NCBI GenBank assembly: GCA_016081115.2
Contig: JABTTQ020002172.1
Span: 124,001 to 188,000, forward strand
Reading direction: 5' to 3'
DNA from: Rehmannia glutinosa
Lineage: Eukaryota > Streptophyta > Magnoliopsida > Lamiales > Orobanchaceae
Length of the DNA: 64,000 nucleotides
In this document: one piece after another, positions 24,230-35,746 of the stretch
Layout of the letters: every line of letters begins with the position of its first letter
How positions within the stretch are numbered: position 1 is the stretch's first letter
The notes under the pieces: model-generated
Databases searched by the model: none
What the model was told of the DNA's origin: nothing
The model's input: the letters and a program-made list of their open reading frames with translations, nothing else
Made by a program: the position numbers and the translations under genes

Positions 24230-25701
24230 TGTTGGGAAAATTTATGTTTAGATTTTTATGATACCATGTAAAACTTAGATTAGGAAGTTGGCACCCCATT
24301 TCATTGTAATTCAACTTGTAATAGATAGGGCTGAATAAGCTGAGTTAGAGTCAGCTAAGTTGAAGATTACAAGAGTCGACTGGAGATTGAAGAGGAGACC
24401 CAACTGTGTAAAGCCAAGTGAAGACTCAGTCAAGTGACAAAAAAGTTGCCTCAGTCAGCTGATTGACAGCTAAGTCATTCCAAATTGATTGGAATTGAAT
24501 GTCAAATGGGTTTGCAGCAGACAAGACTTGAAGAAAGCTGAAAGAGATCCGTTGTCAACACAAGTCAAGGTTTTACTGGAAATAGGCCAGTGTTAGGCTG
24601 CCAGCAATAAAGCTACTTTGCTGAAAGAGTGCACAAAGCAAGGAACCAATGGGATGTACCTAAAAACCTCCAGAGATTAAGGAAAGCCTGCAGAGCATTT
24701 AATTCATGGTACGATCCTCATCAATGCTGCAAGACAAGACAAGTCAACAACCTACGAGTGTGATTTGAAATTTGTGTCTATCACTTCAACGGACATAATT
24801 TCAAATGTGCACTATAAAATGCTGAGGAAGCAAGTGAGAGAAGGTTACGAATTTCATAAGACTATCAAGCATTCAAGCAAGCAATAACCTGCAAATTATT
24901 TCAAGCTTTCAAAGATATCCTCAGGCCTAATTTCGAAGGAATTCAATCCAACACATTCAATGAAGGAAATATTACTTCATCAGTTGAAGAGGAAAATTGT
25001 TTAAAGAACAAAGGGGTGTACTCTCCAAGGTTGAAGGAGAAGTATTAAGGTTCAAGTCCGAACTAGAGGCTTTACACTCGTTGGAGGACTATGTGAACAA
25101 ATCCAAGAGTTTGAAGGAGCTAAAGTAGCAAGTCAGCTGTTTTGTGAAGAAGTTGAGTCCCAGGAGCAATTGGTTGTGTGATCGAAGCTGACTCGGACTG
25201 TTGACCACTTTGTAACCAAGATCTTGTTATTTAGTGGATTCCTCTAGGAGTTGGAGAAGAGTGTATTAGAGGAATTACCTCATCCTCGAACCACTATAAG
25301 AATCGCTCGTGTCTATTTACTTTACAGCACATTTAATTCTTGCATTTATTCTATATTTGTTGCTAAGTTAAAACTGCTAAACTCTGCTTATAATAACTAT
25401 TGCTAAAACAAGTATTGTAAAAAGTGTTTAAAAATCATAAGGGTGAAAAGTCTTCCGCTGACAAAACGAAATAAATTGTAAATCTAAGTGTTAGCTGAAA
25501 GCAGCTAAGTTATACTATCAATAGCGTAGTCGAGTCTGTTGAGTGGGTAATTTTGCTGTGTAAGCCAACCAAGCTGTCCGTCAAGGACTTAGCTGATTTG
25601 TATAAAACTCTAAAAATATTTTAGAAGGACTAAATCAAAAAGTTGGTAAGGTTTATGTAACCCCCCTTCTAAATCTTACCCATCACCCCGTGAGACCAAC
25701 A
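24230..25701 (+). repeat. 3' LTR of Copia copy B
   Basis: About 1.47 kb, from TGTTGGGAAA to GAGACCAACA. The TATA box TATAAAAT at 24813-24820 matches the position of TATAAAAGG in copy A. The terminal part is homologous to the truncated 5' LTR at 13129-13375. Flanking DNA after 25701 is a minus-strand Gypsy fragment. Confidence 0.9.
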
Positions 25702-26010
25702 CACACAAAAGTAATAAACGTGCTAAAGCAATAAACGTTCTAGCAGAAAATAAAAAAAAAATCAATATTTTTTAATTTGATGCAAATTTTGTATGCTTCT
25801 ACATGCAATCTAAATGCAATGCAAACATGAAATAGTACAAAATCATGCATTCTTGACAACCCCCCAAACTTAAATCATGCTTCATCCTGAACATATGAGA
25901 AAGTTATCAAAATAAAGATGAATGCGTGATAAGTACTTACTTGTATCAAAAATTGGGTTGCCTCCCAACAAGCGCTAAATTTTATGTCTTCATCCAGACA
26001 CACGATTGTC

Positions 26011-27210
26011 TTACAGCTCGATCAAGGTGATGGTTGAAATTTCTTGCTGCATTTCTTGCTCATAATAATTTTTAACTCTGTGTCCATTCACTATGAAGGC
26101 TCGACCATCCTTTGCTAGCAGTTCAATGGCTCCCAGTGGTAATACCTTTTTTATAACAAACGGATTTGACCATCTTGATTTGAGTTTACCCGGAAAAAGT
26201 TTCAATCGCGAATTATACAAAAAGGACTACTTGTCCGGGTAGAAACTCTCTTCTCAATATTCTCTTATCATGCCATCGTTTTGAACTATCTCTAAAAATC
26301 TGGGCATTTTCGTATGCATCTTGGCGAAATCCTTCTTACTCACTTATTTGCACTTTTCTTTTCTCATTTACCGCTGTCATATCAAAGTTAAGTTTTTCAC
26401 TGCCCAAAATGCCTTATGTTCTAATTCCACCAGAAGGTGGCATGACTTTCTGAAAACTAATCAATATGGTGACATATCAAGAGGTGTTTTGTATGTCGTA
26501 TGATAAGCAATAAAGCAACACCAAGCTCTAAATCCTAATCTTTTCGATTTGTATTAACCGTCTTTTCTAAGACCTGTTTAATTTCCCTATTTGAAACCTC
26601 GGCTAACCAATTTGACTGTGGATTATAGGGGGCGGCCACTCGATGTCTCACCCCATATTTTTCCATCATATTATTGAAAAATTTATTACAAAAGTGAGAC
26701 CACCCATCACTAACAAGAGCTCATGGAGTGCCAAACCTTGTGAAGATATTCCTTTGCAAGAATTTCAACACAATCCTGGCATCATTTGTTTTAGTAGGGA
26801 TTGCTTCCACCCATTTGGATACGTAATCTACTGCAAGGAGAATGTATATGTATCCATTTGAAACCGGAAATGGTCCTATATAATCTATACCCCAAACATC
26901 GAACAATTCCATTGCCATTATGTTATTCAATGGCATCTCGTGTCGCCTTTAAATATTTCCCATACGTTGACACATATCGCGCTGCAAAACAAACTTATAG
27001 CAATCTTTGAAAATAGAAGGCCAAAAGAAACCGGACTGTAATACCTTAGTTGTTGTACGCATTGGGCCAAAGTGACCCCCACACGGCGATGAATGGCACT
27101 GTTCTAGATTGCTTGTCCACTCTTATTGGGGTACACACCTCCTAATAACTGAATTAGCACATCTTTTAAATAATAGAGGTTCATCCCACAAAAAAATATC
27201 TCACATCTAG
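26011..27210 (-). pseudogene. Gypsy integrase remnant (second fragment)
   Basis: The C-terminal tail is open at 26011-26220 (KLKSRWSNPFVIKKVLPLGAIEL), the family's usual end domain. The core is readable at 26721-26936, with the first aspartate in LFDVWGIDYIGPFP and the following VSKWVEAIPTKTND. The zinc-finger region is visible in fragments at 26940-27120. Stops and frameshifts separate these pieces. Confidence 0.83.
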
Positions 27211-27219
27211 TGGTAGAAC

Positions 27220-27803
27220 TCCGCTTACTATATAATTCACAATATCAACGTACCATGGAATAGTAGTTTTTGCCATCAAGATTAACTAATCCGAAAATGT
27301 TTCTTTGATGGTTATGTCTGTTGTGTTCTGATTAGCCGTCTGCTTGAGTCGTGAGAGATAGTCTGCCACCACATTCTCACATCCTTTTCAATCCTGAATT
27401 TCGATGTTAAACACTTGTAGAAAGAGAATCCATCGAATGAGCCTTGGCTTAGCATCCTTCTTTGTGAATAGGTATTTGACTGCATCATGGTCCATGTGGA
27501 CTATTGTCATAGGCCCAATCAAATATGCCCGTAATTTATTAAAAGCAACCACCACTGAAATTAATTCTTTTTCAATAATGGTGTAATTTTGTTGTGCTGG
27601 ATCCACTGTGCTACTTGCTAGTATATGACGCGGAAGATCTTATCGCATTTCTGTCCCAATGTTGTGCCTACTGCATAGTCACTTGCATCGCACATTATTT
27701 CAAATGGCTGACTCCAATCGGGTGTGATCAGAATTGGTGAACTTAATAGAGGTTTTTTTAGTGTTTCGAAAGCCTGCAAACAATCAGGGTTAAAAGCAAA
27801 ACG
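27220..27803 (-). pseudogene. Gypsy RNase H remnant (second fragment)
   Basis: Reading leftward from 27803: FAFNPDCLQAFETLK, PILITPDWSQPFEIMCDASDYAVGTTLGQK and a frameshift near 27615. The next open piece is QQNYTIIEKELISVVVAFNKLRAYLIG (27606-27388), then VHMDHDAVKYLF and the end of the domain. This covers the catalytic Asp, Glu and second Asp of RNase H. An open frame at 27618-27905 runs across the junction from out-of-frame ORF3 sequence into RNase H. That frame is accidental. Confidence 0.83.
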
Positions 27804-30800
27804 TGATCGTATCCAGCCTAGTATATGAGACCTTCTTTTCTGGATCCACATACTCAATATCCTTTGGTTTTGGCCGTGGTTGAGAACCTCTCCCACTGGC
27901 ACCATGTCTTCCCCTTCCTGACTCAGCTCCTCTTCCTATGGGAGTATACTGTATTGGAGCTTTTGACTTTCCAGCTGAGTGACTACTGGAAGTTGGCTGC
28001 TTATTAGGTGATTTACTCACATCAAATCTCTTCTCCCAAAACAAATCTCAGGCTTGTGGCATAGTCATATTTGGAAAATAACCTTCTGCTTCTAGAGTAT
28101 GAAATTCCTCTAGATATATGGGCTCAGATCCAGCATCAGGCATGATAATACCTCTTGGGGGCTTAATCGCAAAGATAGTCCTTTCCTAATTTGGAGGACC
28201 ATTATACTGTTTTCTAGTCTCTTGAACACGAGCTAATTGCTTCTCAGCTACCTCCTCGAATGCAGCTTCGATGGCCTTCCTTGATTCTTACATGGCCAAC
28301 TTAGCTCTATTTTCTACAGACAGATTTTGGGGTAACTTGCTGAGAGTGGAAGCTGTGACTTCACCTTGCTGCAGGGTTTCAGCATACATCAGTTTCAAAG
28401 AAAGGTTTTTCGAAATTCCTTCCCACTCAGCTTTGTCACCTGTCTTCGCCTCCTTATCACTCCTCTTCTCATCCTTCAATTCCTTTATGGCTTCATCTTC
28501 CCCCTTTTTGGCATCATCACCAAATGAAAGGGTTAGCCTAGGGAACAAACCACTCGTGAGGAAATCCAGTCGGCTGATGGTAGAATTTCGCTTTGAATCT
28601 GTTTGGAGTGGGTTTTTCGGAACTCCGACCGAGTAGCCTTTGACTCAGTTGACACCAATTTCATCTCAGCCATTAGAAGACTAAACTTGTTATTCATGTT
28701 GTCCTCTAGGCGAGTAATTTCGGCCTGGTGGTGATGCTTGAGCAACTCCATATCCGACTTGTGTGCGGTTTCCATCCTGACTATGTACTCCTTCACTCTA
28801 TGCTGAAACATTGAAGTGTCCGCACTCCATACTAGCATCTTTGCAAATAGGGCTTTGAAGTAGCGCACTTGCTCTGAGCGCATGGCAGCCTGCTGTGTAG
28901 CTCATTCCCTTATACGAGAGATAATCCCTCTCAAATCCGCTGTGAGGGTTGCATCCCGATTGTCCAATCTCAGATCCAGAGATGCGTGGTGGCATTCCAT
29001 CTTCTCAATCTCTTCACAGATCTTCTTGAAGGCTTCACAGAACTCGGTTGTTGGAATCAACTCAGCTTCCGGCCACACTGCATCGAAATTAAAGTCCATT
29101 GGCACAATCGAATCTGTAGGAATGACGGGCTCTTCTTGCACGGTATACTTCTCCTGTTCTTTGGTAGACTCTTCATCCATGTCAGGTAGCTCAACATTGA
29201 ATGGGAATATGTCTTCAAAAACATCATTGTGGACAAACGGTATCCCTGAAGCTCCACCTTAGGGAGTTTGTCCCTATGATTTCTGCAATGAACCAGCTCT
29301 TTGTGCCTCGGCTATGGAAGCGTCATCGGCAGATATCGCAGCTGTGGGAGCATGCAAGAGAGTTGTTGGAGTCGTTACTATTGCCACTGTCTACAGCAGT
29401 TGAATGTATTTGCTCAGTTGACTGAGTCTCAACTCTCTTAACAGTTTCTTCGGTCTCAGTGGGTTTTTCCAATTGAGTTACCTGGTCCTTATGGGATGGT
29501 TCATCATCAAAATTGAATCTCATAGGAGTTGTCTTATCACTGACATACTTTGAGACTTAAGAACATTCTCAGCCTTGTCCATTGAAGAATCTCCAGGATG
29601 AGTGGACTCGCTTCATCCTCGGATCCCAGAAATAATGTGTCTATGTGCTCTTGGGAATCACGAAGGGTGCTGATCTCCTCTTCTACAGCAGCATCTTCGA
29701 GTTGAGGTATGTTCTGTTGACCTTATTCCTTACCTAGGGAAGTCTCAACCTCCCTAAGGCCCTCTTTACCCCCAGTAGTTTCAACCGCTATAGGGCCTTC
29801 TACAATCCCTTCGACAGACTCAGCTGTCTTAGGGTCTTCGACGTTGGCATCCTTAGGAGTCTCAACTCCTTAGATTGCACTTTCATGGCCCAAATTCTCA
29901 ACTCCCAGGGCGTCTCCATCTTTTGCCTTAGCTGCAGCAACAACTTCATCGGCCTGCACAGCAAAGGAAATCTCAGCTGAGAAAGACTCAACTGCCTGAG
30001 CTTTGTTAATTCCACTCTTCTCATCTGTGATATTATCGCCTTCGCCTCCAAACTTCTTTGTTTGGTCTCCCACAGCATCCTCCGACCCTATTGTGGTGGA
30101 GAGAGTTTTCCCCTCAGCTGACGCACCAGTTGAGTGAACAATAATGGGGTTACTCTACTCCTTAGACACGGTTATAGTTTCCATTGAGTGTTCAGCCGTA
30201 TAGGCAGGTGTCTCAACACCTTCTTCAGGGTTAGGCTTGGCGTGGGTGCCCAAATTTCCAGCTTCATCGCCATGTCCCTGAGAGCCATCAGTATAATGCA
30301 CGGGGGACGTGGTCGCTGCAATAACGGTTGCAATCTCCTGCGCCACTCCCAAAGGATCGATCCGAGGAGAGACTTTGGAGGACTCTCATGGACCTTCTTG
30401 AAGGTTTAGCTCGTTCATGGCTCTTGATTCTCGAGTGGCCTGCTCTAACTCGGCCTTCTCTACTACGGCAGAAGGGTCCATGTCCTCCATATCACTATCA
30501 GTTGACTCATGGAGATGCTCATGTGTCCCTGTGTGCAAACACATCTTGGATTTTTCCAAGGCTTTGGCTCGCTCCTCAGTTTTCTCCTTCTCTTCTCCTT
30601 GATGATTCGAAGGGTTTCCATGCAATTTTCTTCATTAAGGGCAAATTGGACGGTTGCATAGACAAGAAAACTAAGAAGTCCTTCCTCATCTTCAATAAAC
30701 TCAGGGTGAGCGAACTGCTTCCTTGAGTAATCCAGCTTCCATGCCCTCCATTCCCTTAGTCTGCGCTGAATGTCTGGATTGACTGGAGATTACATTATAA

Positions 30801-32258
30801 GATCATCATCATCATCTTCCTCTCCGGCCTCTTGAATGGTGGTTAAAGGGGATTGCTCTTCCTCAGACTCGATTGCATCTGTCTGAGGGGGTGAGACAAC
30901 CTGTTCTTCCACGGGCTTGGTTGTCTCAGCTGTTTCTGTTTCCACAGTTATCTCCCGCACAACTGGGTCTTCAACACCTTCTGATCAAAGACGCTAGCCT
31001 GATCTTCTAAGGCTCAATCACTTTTTCTTGAGATCGCTTTTCTTCTTGTACATCGCGAGTTAAGTTGGTCTTCTCCTAGGATGAGTACCGGACTACTGTC
31101 TTCTCAGGTGAATATTTCTTAAACAGTCGTCTTCTTTTGGTGGCAACCAACGGAATCTCTAGTTCCACTTTTTCAGTCTCTTCAATGGTGAAGCGTGTGT
31201 TTCGATAGAATCTTTCTTAGAAGCAGCTGCCTTTCGAGACTTGGCAGTTCGCTTCTTCTTCATGACTGGAGAAGAAATTTGAGGTTTCTCCTCAGTCTCG
31301 GCTGCGGGGGTAGGGGCTTTGGCTGCTTAGGCAGGGTCTTTCGGTTTGGCTGCAGGGGTAGGTGCCTTCTTTGTCTTGGGCTGGCAAAGCTTCGATGTGA
31401 GCTCTCTTCTTAGAGATCGGCGGAGAGAGAGCGGGAGGTCTCGGTTGTGCAGGCCTTCGTAGGGTCAACCGATTCCCCCACACCGGTATCCGCCTTCCTT
31501 GCATGGGCCTTCTTCTGCGCACCAGAGAGGTTCGACTTGAACATCCTCTTGTTTGCATGGAACGGATTTCCATGGCGCAATGCTATTCCCTTCACTTCCA
31601 TTAAATGGCCAATGACAAGGCCATAGCCCAACAAACATCCAAAGGTCCCATCCTCCTTATAGGACCGGTTGATCACATTCTGGCACACTCGGTTAAAGAC
31701 GAACTCAACCCAGTTCACCTTCTTGTCTTGCATGATTGCAGCCATCACAATCAGCTTAGTCTTGGACAGCTGATTGAAACTCCCAAATTTCATGTCGATG
31801 CATTTGGACACGATGTCCATCAGCTTATGATAGTCTTCCATCATAAAATCCTTCTTAGCTGTATACACAGCTTTAGCAGCATTCTCTGGCTTTGCAACTT
31901 CCTTCCAAGCTGCAGCCAAGTTAACATCCTTCTCAGCGATGTCATTCATCCCTTCAGAGGGTAAGAAACAGTGCTCAGCAAGGTCCTTTAAAGTGATTTT
32001 AGTGGCCTTGCTGTGGACGGATGAACGGATTTCATCGTCATGCACTTCGGCATTCACATAGAACATTGCCACTTCCTCTAGATATGTATGTGTGAACTGC
32101 ATCGATAGAAAGTCCTTCAGGCTGTACTTTTCCAACTTCTCAGCTATCTACTTCACCGGGGCCTCATTGATGCCCTGTTTGATCATGCCCTTGAAATCCA
32201 CATATGCTCCAGTGTAGATCTTCTCAGATAGCAACGTGAAATCATGGTTTGCAGCCAT
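27804..32258 (-). pseudogene. ORF3 of Copia copy C, lacking the C-terminal end
   Basis: The start ATG is at 32258 (MAANHDF). A stop occurs around 32147, then 241 codons are open (32135-31410). That gives the cleanest reading of the N-terminal domain: FTHTYLEEVAMFYVNAEVHD, KDLAEHCFLPSEGM, KLMDIVSKCIDMKFGSFNQL, KKVNWVEFVFNR, YGLVIGHLMEVKGIAL. Then come a Pro/Lys linker, an acidic middle (SPVNPDIQRRLREWRAWKLD near 30760), VET repeats near 29750-29900, and a stretch with PVIPTDSIVPMDFNFDAVWP (29100). A coiled coil covers 28883-28533, then a Gly/Arg patch (near 27900) and IEYVDPEKK. The charged tail of about 130 residues is lost at the Gypsy junction. Confidence 0.82.
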
Positions 32259-32820
32259 TTCCAGAACTTTTGACCGATTAAAAATGCGAAAAACTTGAAT
32301 TCAAAGAACTAGGGTTTCACTTGTTTGTAGAGAGAACAATTGGTTATCTTGCTGAAGATGAGAGTTTGTGTAAGGAGAGAGAAAGTAAATTTTTGTATAT
32401 ATGGGACGTGAAAGGACGGTTTTTGGAATTTGAAAAATTTGATCAAAATCAACGGTCAATATTAAGCCTTGAAAACCGCATTAATTTCCCCACTTTAAAT
32501 GCAGCAACATTTATATCCAATCATATGTTTTACTGTGCAGCTTTTATACTGGCAGTCATAATTACGATGACGTCATCCTTAAAAAAAACATTCCCGCTCA
32601 GTTAAAATGACTGCGTTTTTGTCACTTAGCTCATAAATGCTTCAGCTTTCTTCCAAAGTGACTTAACTTTGCTTCTCTCTTCACATATCATCACTCAGCT
32701 ATCAGCTAACTCGATACAGTTGTCTTCCCGATTGGGCTGTTTCACTTGGCTGAAATGTGAAACTTGCCTATTTTCCATATTCTCATCTTTTATCTCTGCT
32801 GGTTGAGTCTTCTGAGTAAT
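32259..32820 (-). promoter_or_regulatory. Pol-ORF3 spacer, putative internal promoter (copy C)
   Basis: On the minus strand this block has a perfect TGACGTCA at 32568-32575, CCAAT/TATAAAT-type sequence near 32510-32525, and a TATATAC box at 32396-32402. CT-rich sequence follows, with the ORF3 ATG 138-144 bp after the TATA. The CGCAGTCATTTTAACTGAGC stretch near 32590-32615 is shared with other copies. Function inferred from conserved spacing. Confidence 0.6.
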
Positions 32821-34235
32821 CTAACTCAGGTCAATTAACCCTAACTCATTCTTGGGCTCTTCAAACCTTGATTCACATAATGGCTTTGTGAATATTGTCA
32901 GCTAACTGCTTATCAGTTGATAGGAATCTTTACAGAAGACTTCTCTTCCATACCAAATTTCTTCATTAAATCTCTGGTATACTTGATTTGGGTTATGAAG
33001 GTTCCATCCTTCAATTGCTTGACTTGAAGTCCTAAGAAGAAAGTTAGCTCTCCCATCATGCTCATCTCAAATTTGCCTTGCATGAGGTTTGAGAACTTGT
33101 CACGCAGCTCTTTATTTGTGGAACCAAAAATGATGTCATCCAAATATATTTGAACAAGCAGTATACTTTGTCCATCTTGAATCCGGAAGAGTGTTCTATG
33201 AACCTTGCCTTTGGTGAATCCATTGTCAGTTAGAAATTGAGACAATGTATCATACCATGCTCTTGGTGCTTGTTTCAGTCCATATAATGCTTCCTTGAGC
33301 TTGTAGACTTTATCTCCAATAAATTTTTGCTCAAAACCTGGAGGTTGTTCAACATAAACTTCTTCTTCTAGCAGTCCATTTAGAAATGCACTCTTCACAT
33401 CCATTTGATATACATTGAATTTCTTGTGTGCAGCATAAGCAAGAAACTTCTTTATTGCTTCCAATCTGGCAACATGAGCAAAGGTTTCATCAAAATTTGT
33501 ACCTTCTTCTTGGCAATACCCTTTGGCTACCAATCTTGCTTTGTTTCTTACAACAGAACCTTTCTCATTCATCTTGTTTATGAATACCCACTTAGTACCA
33601 ATAACATTTTGGTGGGTTGGCCTTTGAACTAATTCCCATACTTTATTTCTTTCAAACTGATTCAGTTCTTCTTGCATGGCCTGAATCCAATATGTGTCTT
33701 CGAATGCTTGAGACACATCTTTAGGCTCTATTTGGGAAATAAAACAAGTGAACATTGCTTCATGTTGTGCTCTGGATCTGGTTCTTTTGCCATCTCTAAC
33801 ATCTCCAATGACTAACTCAGATGGATGGTCTCTAAGCCATCTTACATTAGGTTAGAGTAAGTATGCTGGATTCAACCGTCTCGCAGCTAAGTTGTCTTGA
33901 ACAACTCTTTCATCTTCATTCAGCTGTAGACCTTCCAGTTGCCTTTGAGATTCAGCTATCTCATCATCGTCATAGTTGAGTGCTCTCACTTCAGGTTCAA
34001 CATAAGGACTCTTCTGCATAGTTGGTTGATTCAGCTTATCAGCTAACTCATCAATGTCTTCTCCATTCACATTAGGTTCATCAAAAACGCCATGGATAGA
34101 CTTTTCTGTGACCATAGTCCTCTTGTTCAGCACTCTATAGGCTTTACTCTCATCTGAGTATCCCAAAAAGATACCTTCATCAGCTTTAGCATCAAAAGCC
34201 TTCAAATTATCATTGCCATTATTATGGATGAAGCA
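32821..34235 (-). pseudogene. Copia pol, integrase end and RT, RNase H mostly deleted (copy C)
   Basis: The integrase end is open at 34205-33852 (IFLGYSDESKAYRVL). RT is open for 280 codons (33755-32913) with IGTKWVFINKMNEKGS, QMDVKSAFLNGLLEEEVYVE, YGLKQAPRAWYDTL and the active site. That site reads YLDD instead of YVDD (near 33145). Just after MEEKSSVKIPI the sequence jumps to STDKQLAD at the end of RNase H, then a TAG at 32821. Compared with copy B about 620 bp are missing, with GATTC-type microhomology at the edges. Confidence 0.9.
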
Positions 34236-34240
34236 TTTAC
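34236..34240. repeat. Target-site duplication of element E, left copy
   Basis: TTTAC immediately precedes the LTR start TGTAAGTCC. The same five bases follow the other end of element E at 41278-41282. Both belong to copy C's integrase. Confidence 0.93.
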
Positions 34241-34460
34241 TGTAAGTCCAAGCGACTACGATAATCTAGATGGGGGGTGAATAGATTATCTCCATTTTCT
34301 CGATTATACCCTCTTTTTCGAATCAAACAAGCCAAGACAAGTATGAAGGTGTGGAATGTAAATAACATGCATCGATTTATAGAGGTTCAACCCGCCTAGG
34401 CCCTAATCCTCTACCACCCCAGTATCTCCGGGATAGATTTCAAAAAGAAAAAAAGGATTT

Positions 34461-34704
34461 TATTATTTACCACAATTAATACAACAACACCTTACAACAC
34501 CTCTTTTGAGATTACCACAATCTCACTTGAAGATTACCACAATCTTCAACGGCACCTTGTGAAGATTACCATAATCTTCCGACTTGAAGAATACCAAATT
34601 CTTCAACACCTCGAAGAGAACCACACTCTTCAATAAGAAGATCACCACAATCTTCTTGCACCTATCACCTAGATCATCCAAGTGTGTTCTTACCACAAGA
34701 ACAC
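34461..34704 (-). repeat. Array of eight short hairpins in LTR (left copy)
   Basis: Eight inverted repeats of 17-21 bp lie at 34461-34481, 34508-34524, 34529-34547, 34561-34579, 34586-34604, 34613-34631, 34637-34655 and 34684-34704. Most have a five-base loop ACCAC on the plus strand (GTGGT in the transcript sense) and stems of 6-8 bp. Stem sequences differ between units but stay paired, for example GAAGATT/AATCTTC, GAAGAAT/ATTCTTC, GAAGAG/CTCTTC and GTGTTCTT/AAGAACAC. The array begins about 240 bp downstream of the LTR TATA box, so it should be transcribed. Confidence 0.85.
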
Positions 34705-35107
34705 TCACAAGGATATCTTGTGTTGAATGATAACCCAAATTCAAGATTACAACTCGATAATGAATAATACAAATTTGAGTGCAAATGTAATCAAGAAATA
34801 AGCCTAGACCTCAAGATGTGAAAGTGTAAGACCATAGGCTATTACAACAAGAATATGAAAAATATAAGAACAAAGTGTTTGCTTGAATGTATCTTGTTGT
34901 GTTGTGGTTTTCTCTCTTGTTGTGTTGCTTCAATTCTTCATATATTTATAGAAGATGTCTTGAACATGATAGGCTCTTCCTAGGAGATTGAAATCCATAA
35001 AAATTTGCAAGACAAATGAAGAATATAGCTGTTAGAAATCAATCCCACAAATTAAGTAAAAGCTGTCTGCAAACTCAACGTATAGTTTGCTGTCAAAAGT
35101 GTATAGC

Positions 35108-35406
35108 AACCGGTCGCGCAGAGATAAGTTTTGAAAGTATTTTTCACGAAAAATACACAGGGGGACCGGTCGATGGGGGGTCCGACTGGTCGCCCCGTAT
35201 GTGGACCGGTTGGGGGTGCAAAAATTGAGAAACAGAGAAGTCTGTTCTTCGAGGGGGAGCTTCAGGCACCGGTCGCCCTATGGCCGACCGGTCGCCTACC
35301 GGTCGACCTCTGGGTCGACCGGTCGCCCCCCTCATTTTTCCCTCCGTCCCTTTTTCTGTTTCAAAACTCAACTCAGATATGGGTTGCCCTATATGGCGAC
35401 CGGTCG
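35108..35406. repeat. Cluster of GACCGGTCG palindromes in LTR U3 (left copy)
   Basis: About nine exact or one-off copies of GACCGGTCG lie within 300 bp. They include 35164-35172, 35184-35192, 35203-35211, 35267-35275, 35285-35294, 35297-35305, 35316-35325 and 35397-35406. The core ACCGGT is self-complementary. The surrounding DNA is GC-rich against an AT-rich LTR. The cluster is 160-460 bp upstream of the TATA box, the usual place for LTR enhancers. Confidence 0.8.
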
Positions 35407-35732
35407 AGCATGAAATAGAAATGGTGTCCAATTTTAATCAAAAATAAACTTCAAGAAATACTCCGAAAAAATAGTAAAAATATTTTAGATCAATCGGGAG
35501 TATTCGGACAATATTTAGGAACATTGTTCTGATGTAAAAACACATTAACACAAAATCATCAAAAGTGTTGTCCAATATTTGTCGAAAATAAACGTTAAGA
35601 AATACTCCGAAAAACTAGTAAAAACATTTTAAATCATTTAGGAGTATTTGGACAACATTTTCAAACATTGTTTTTGTATAAAAAATTTTAAAACAAAATC
35701 ATCAAAATCATGATAAAAACATTTATCATACA

Positions 35733-35746
35733 ATCTCCCCATTTTT
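35733..35746 (-). other. Polypurine tract of element E
   Basis: On the minus strand AAAAATGGGGAGAT abuts the LTR start TGTATGA. A second purine block of the same style lies further inside at about 36148-36176. Confidence 0.88.

Larger units (their letters stand above)
13129..25701 (+). mobile_element. Copia copy B (SIRE-like, with ORF3), nearly complete
   Basis: This is the most complete copy for reading the element's plan on the plus strand. In order it has a truncated 5' LTR, primer-binding site, gag, PR-IN-RT-RNase H, spacer, ORF3, polypurine tract and 3' LTR. The internal region is about 10.85 kb. With two full LTRs the element would be close to 14 kb, very long for Copia. The left LTR has lost about its first 1.2 kb. 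No target-site duplication can be tested because the left end is missing. All reading frames carry stops, but RT-RNase H is open for 450 codons, suggesting fairly late decay. Confidence 0.92.
25702..27803 (-). mobile_element. Second Athila-type Gypsy fragment
   Basis: Minus-strand Ty3/Gypsy sequence. From right to left it holds RNase H, integrase and about 300 bp of non-coding 3' sequence. That sequence includes GGGTTGCCTCCCAACAAGCG (25957-25976), a string that, from memory, is typical just after pol in Athila-like elements. It is related to but clearly diverged from the fragment at 1-2447 (WGIDYIGPFP against WGIDFMGPFP). Its right end stops inside the RT/RNase H connection at about 27803, where copy C's ORF3 begins. 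No LTR is seen. Confidence 0.88.
34241..35732 (-). repeat. 3' LTR of element E
   Basis: About 1.49 kb and very similar to the right LTR. In transcription direction it runs TGTATGATAA...ACTTACA. The minus-strand TATA box (TATAAATA) is at 34943-34950. Upstream of it lies a cluster of GACCGGTCG-type palindromes. Downstream lies an array of eight small hairpins. It differs from its partner by scattered substitutions and a 17-bp extra unit within the palindrome cluster. Confidence 0.93.

Noticed and set aside
30328..30726. 132-codon plus-strand frame, and similar plus-strand frames at 28271, 28882 and 45689
   Set aside because: These are antisense shadows of ORF3 in copies C and D, whose Glu/Ser-rich codons leave the opposite strand open.
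34461..34704. CRISPR-like array
   Set aside because: The units are imperfect palindromes with changing stems and no constant repeat or unique spacers of fixed length, and they sit inside a plant LTR.
35131..35431. Several 70-95-codon frames on both strands in the element E LTR
   Set aside because: They exist because the GC-rich palindrome cluster has few stop codons. They overlap in all frames and recur in the other LTR by duplication only.
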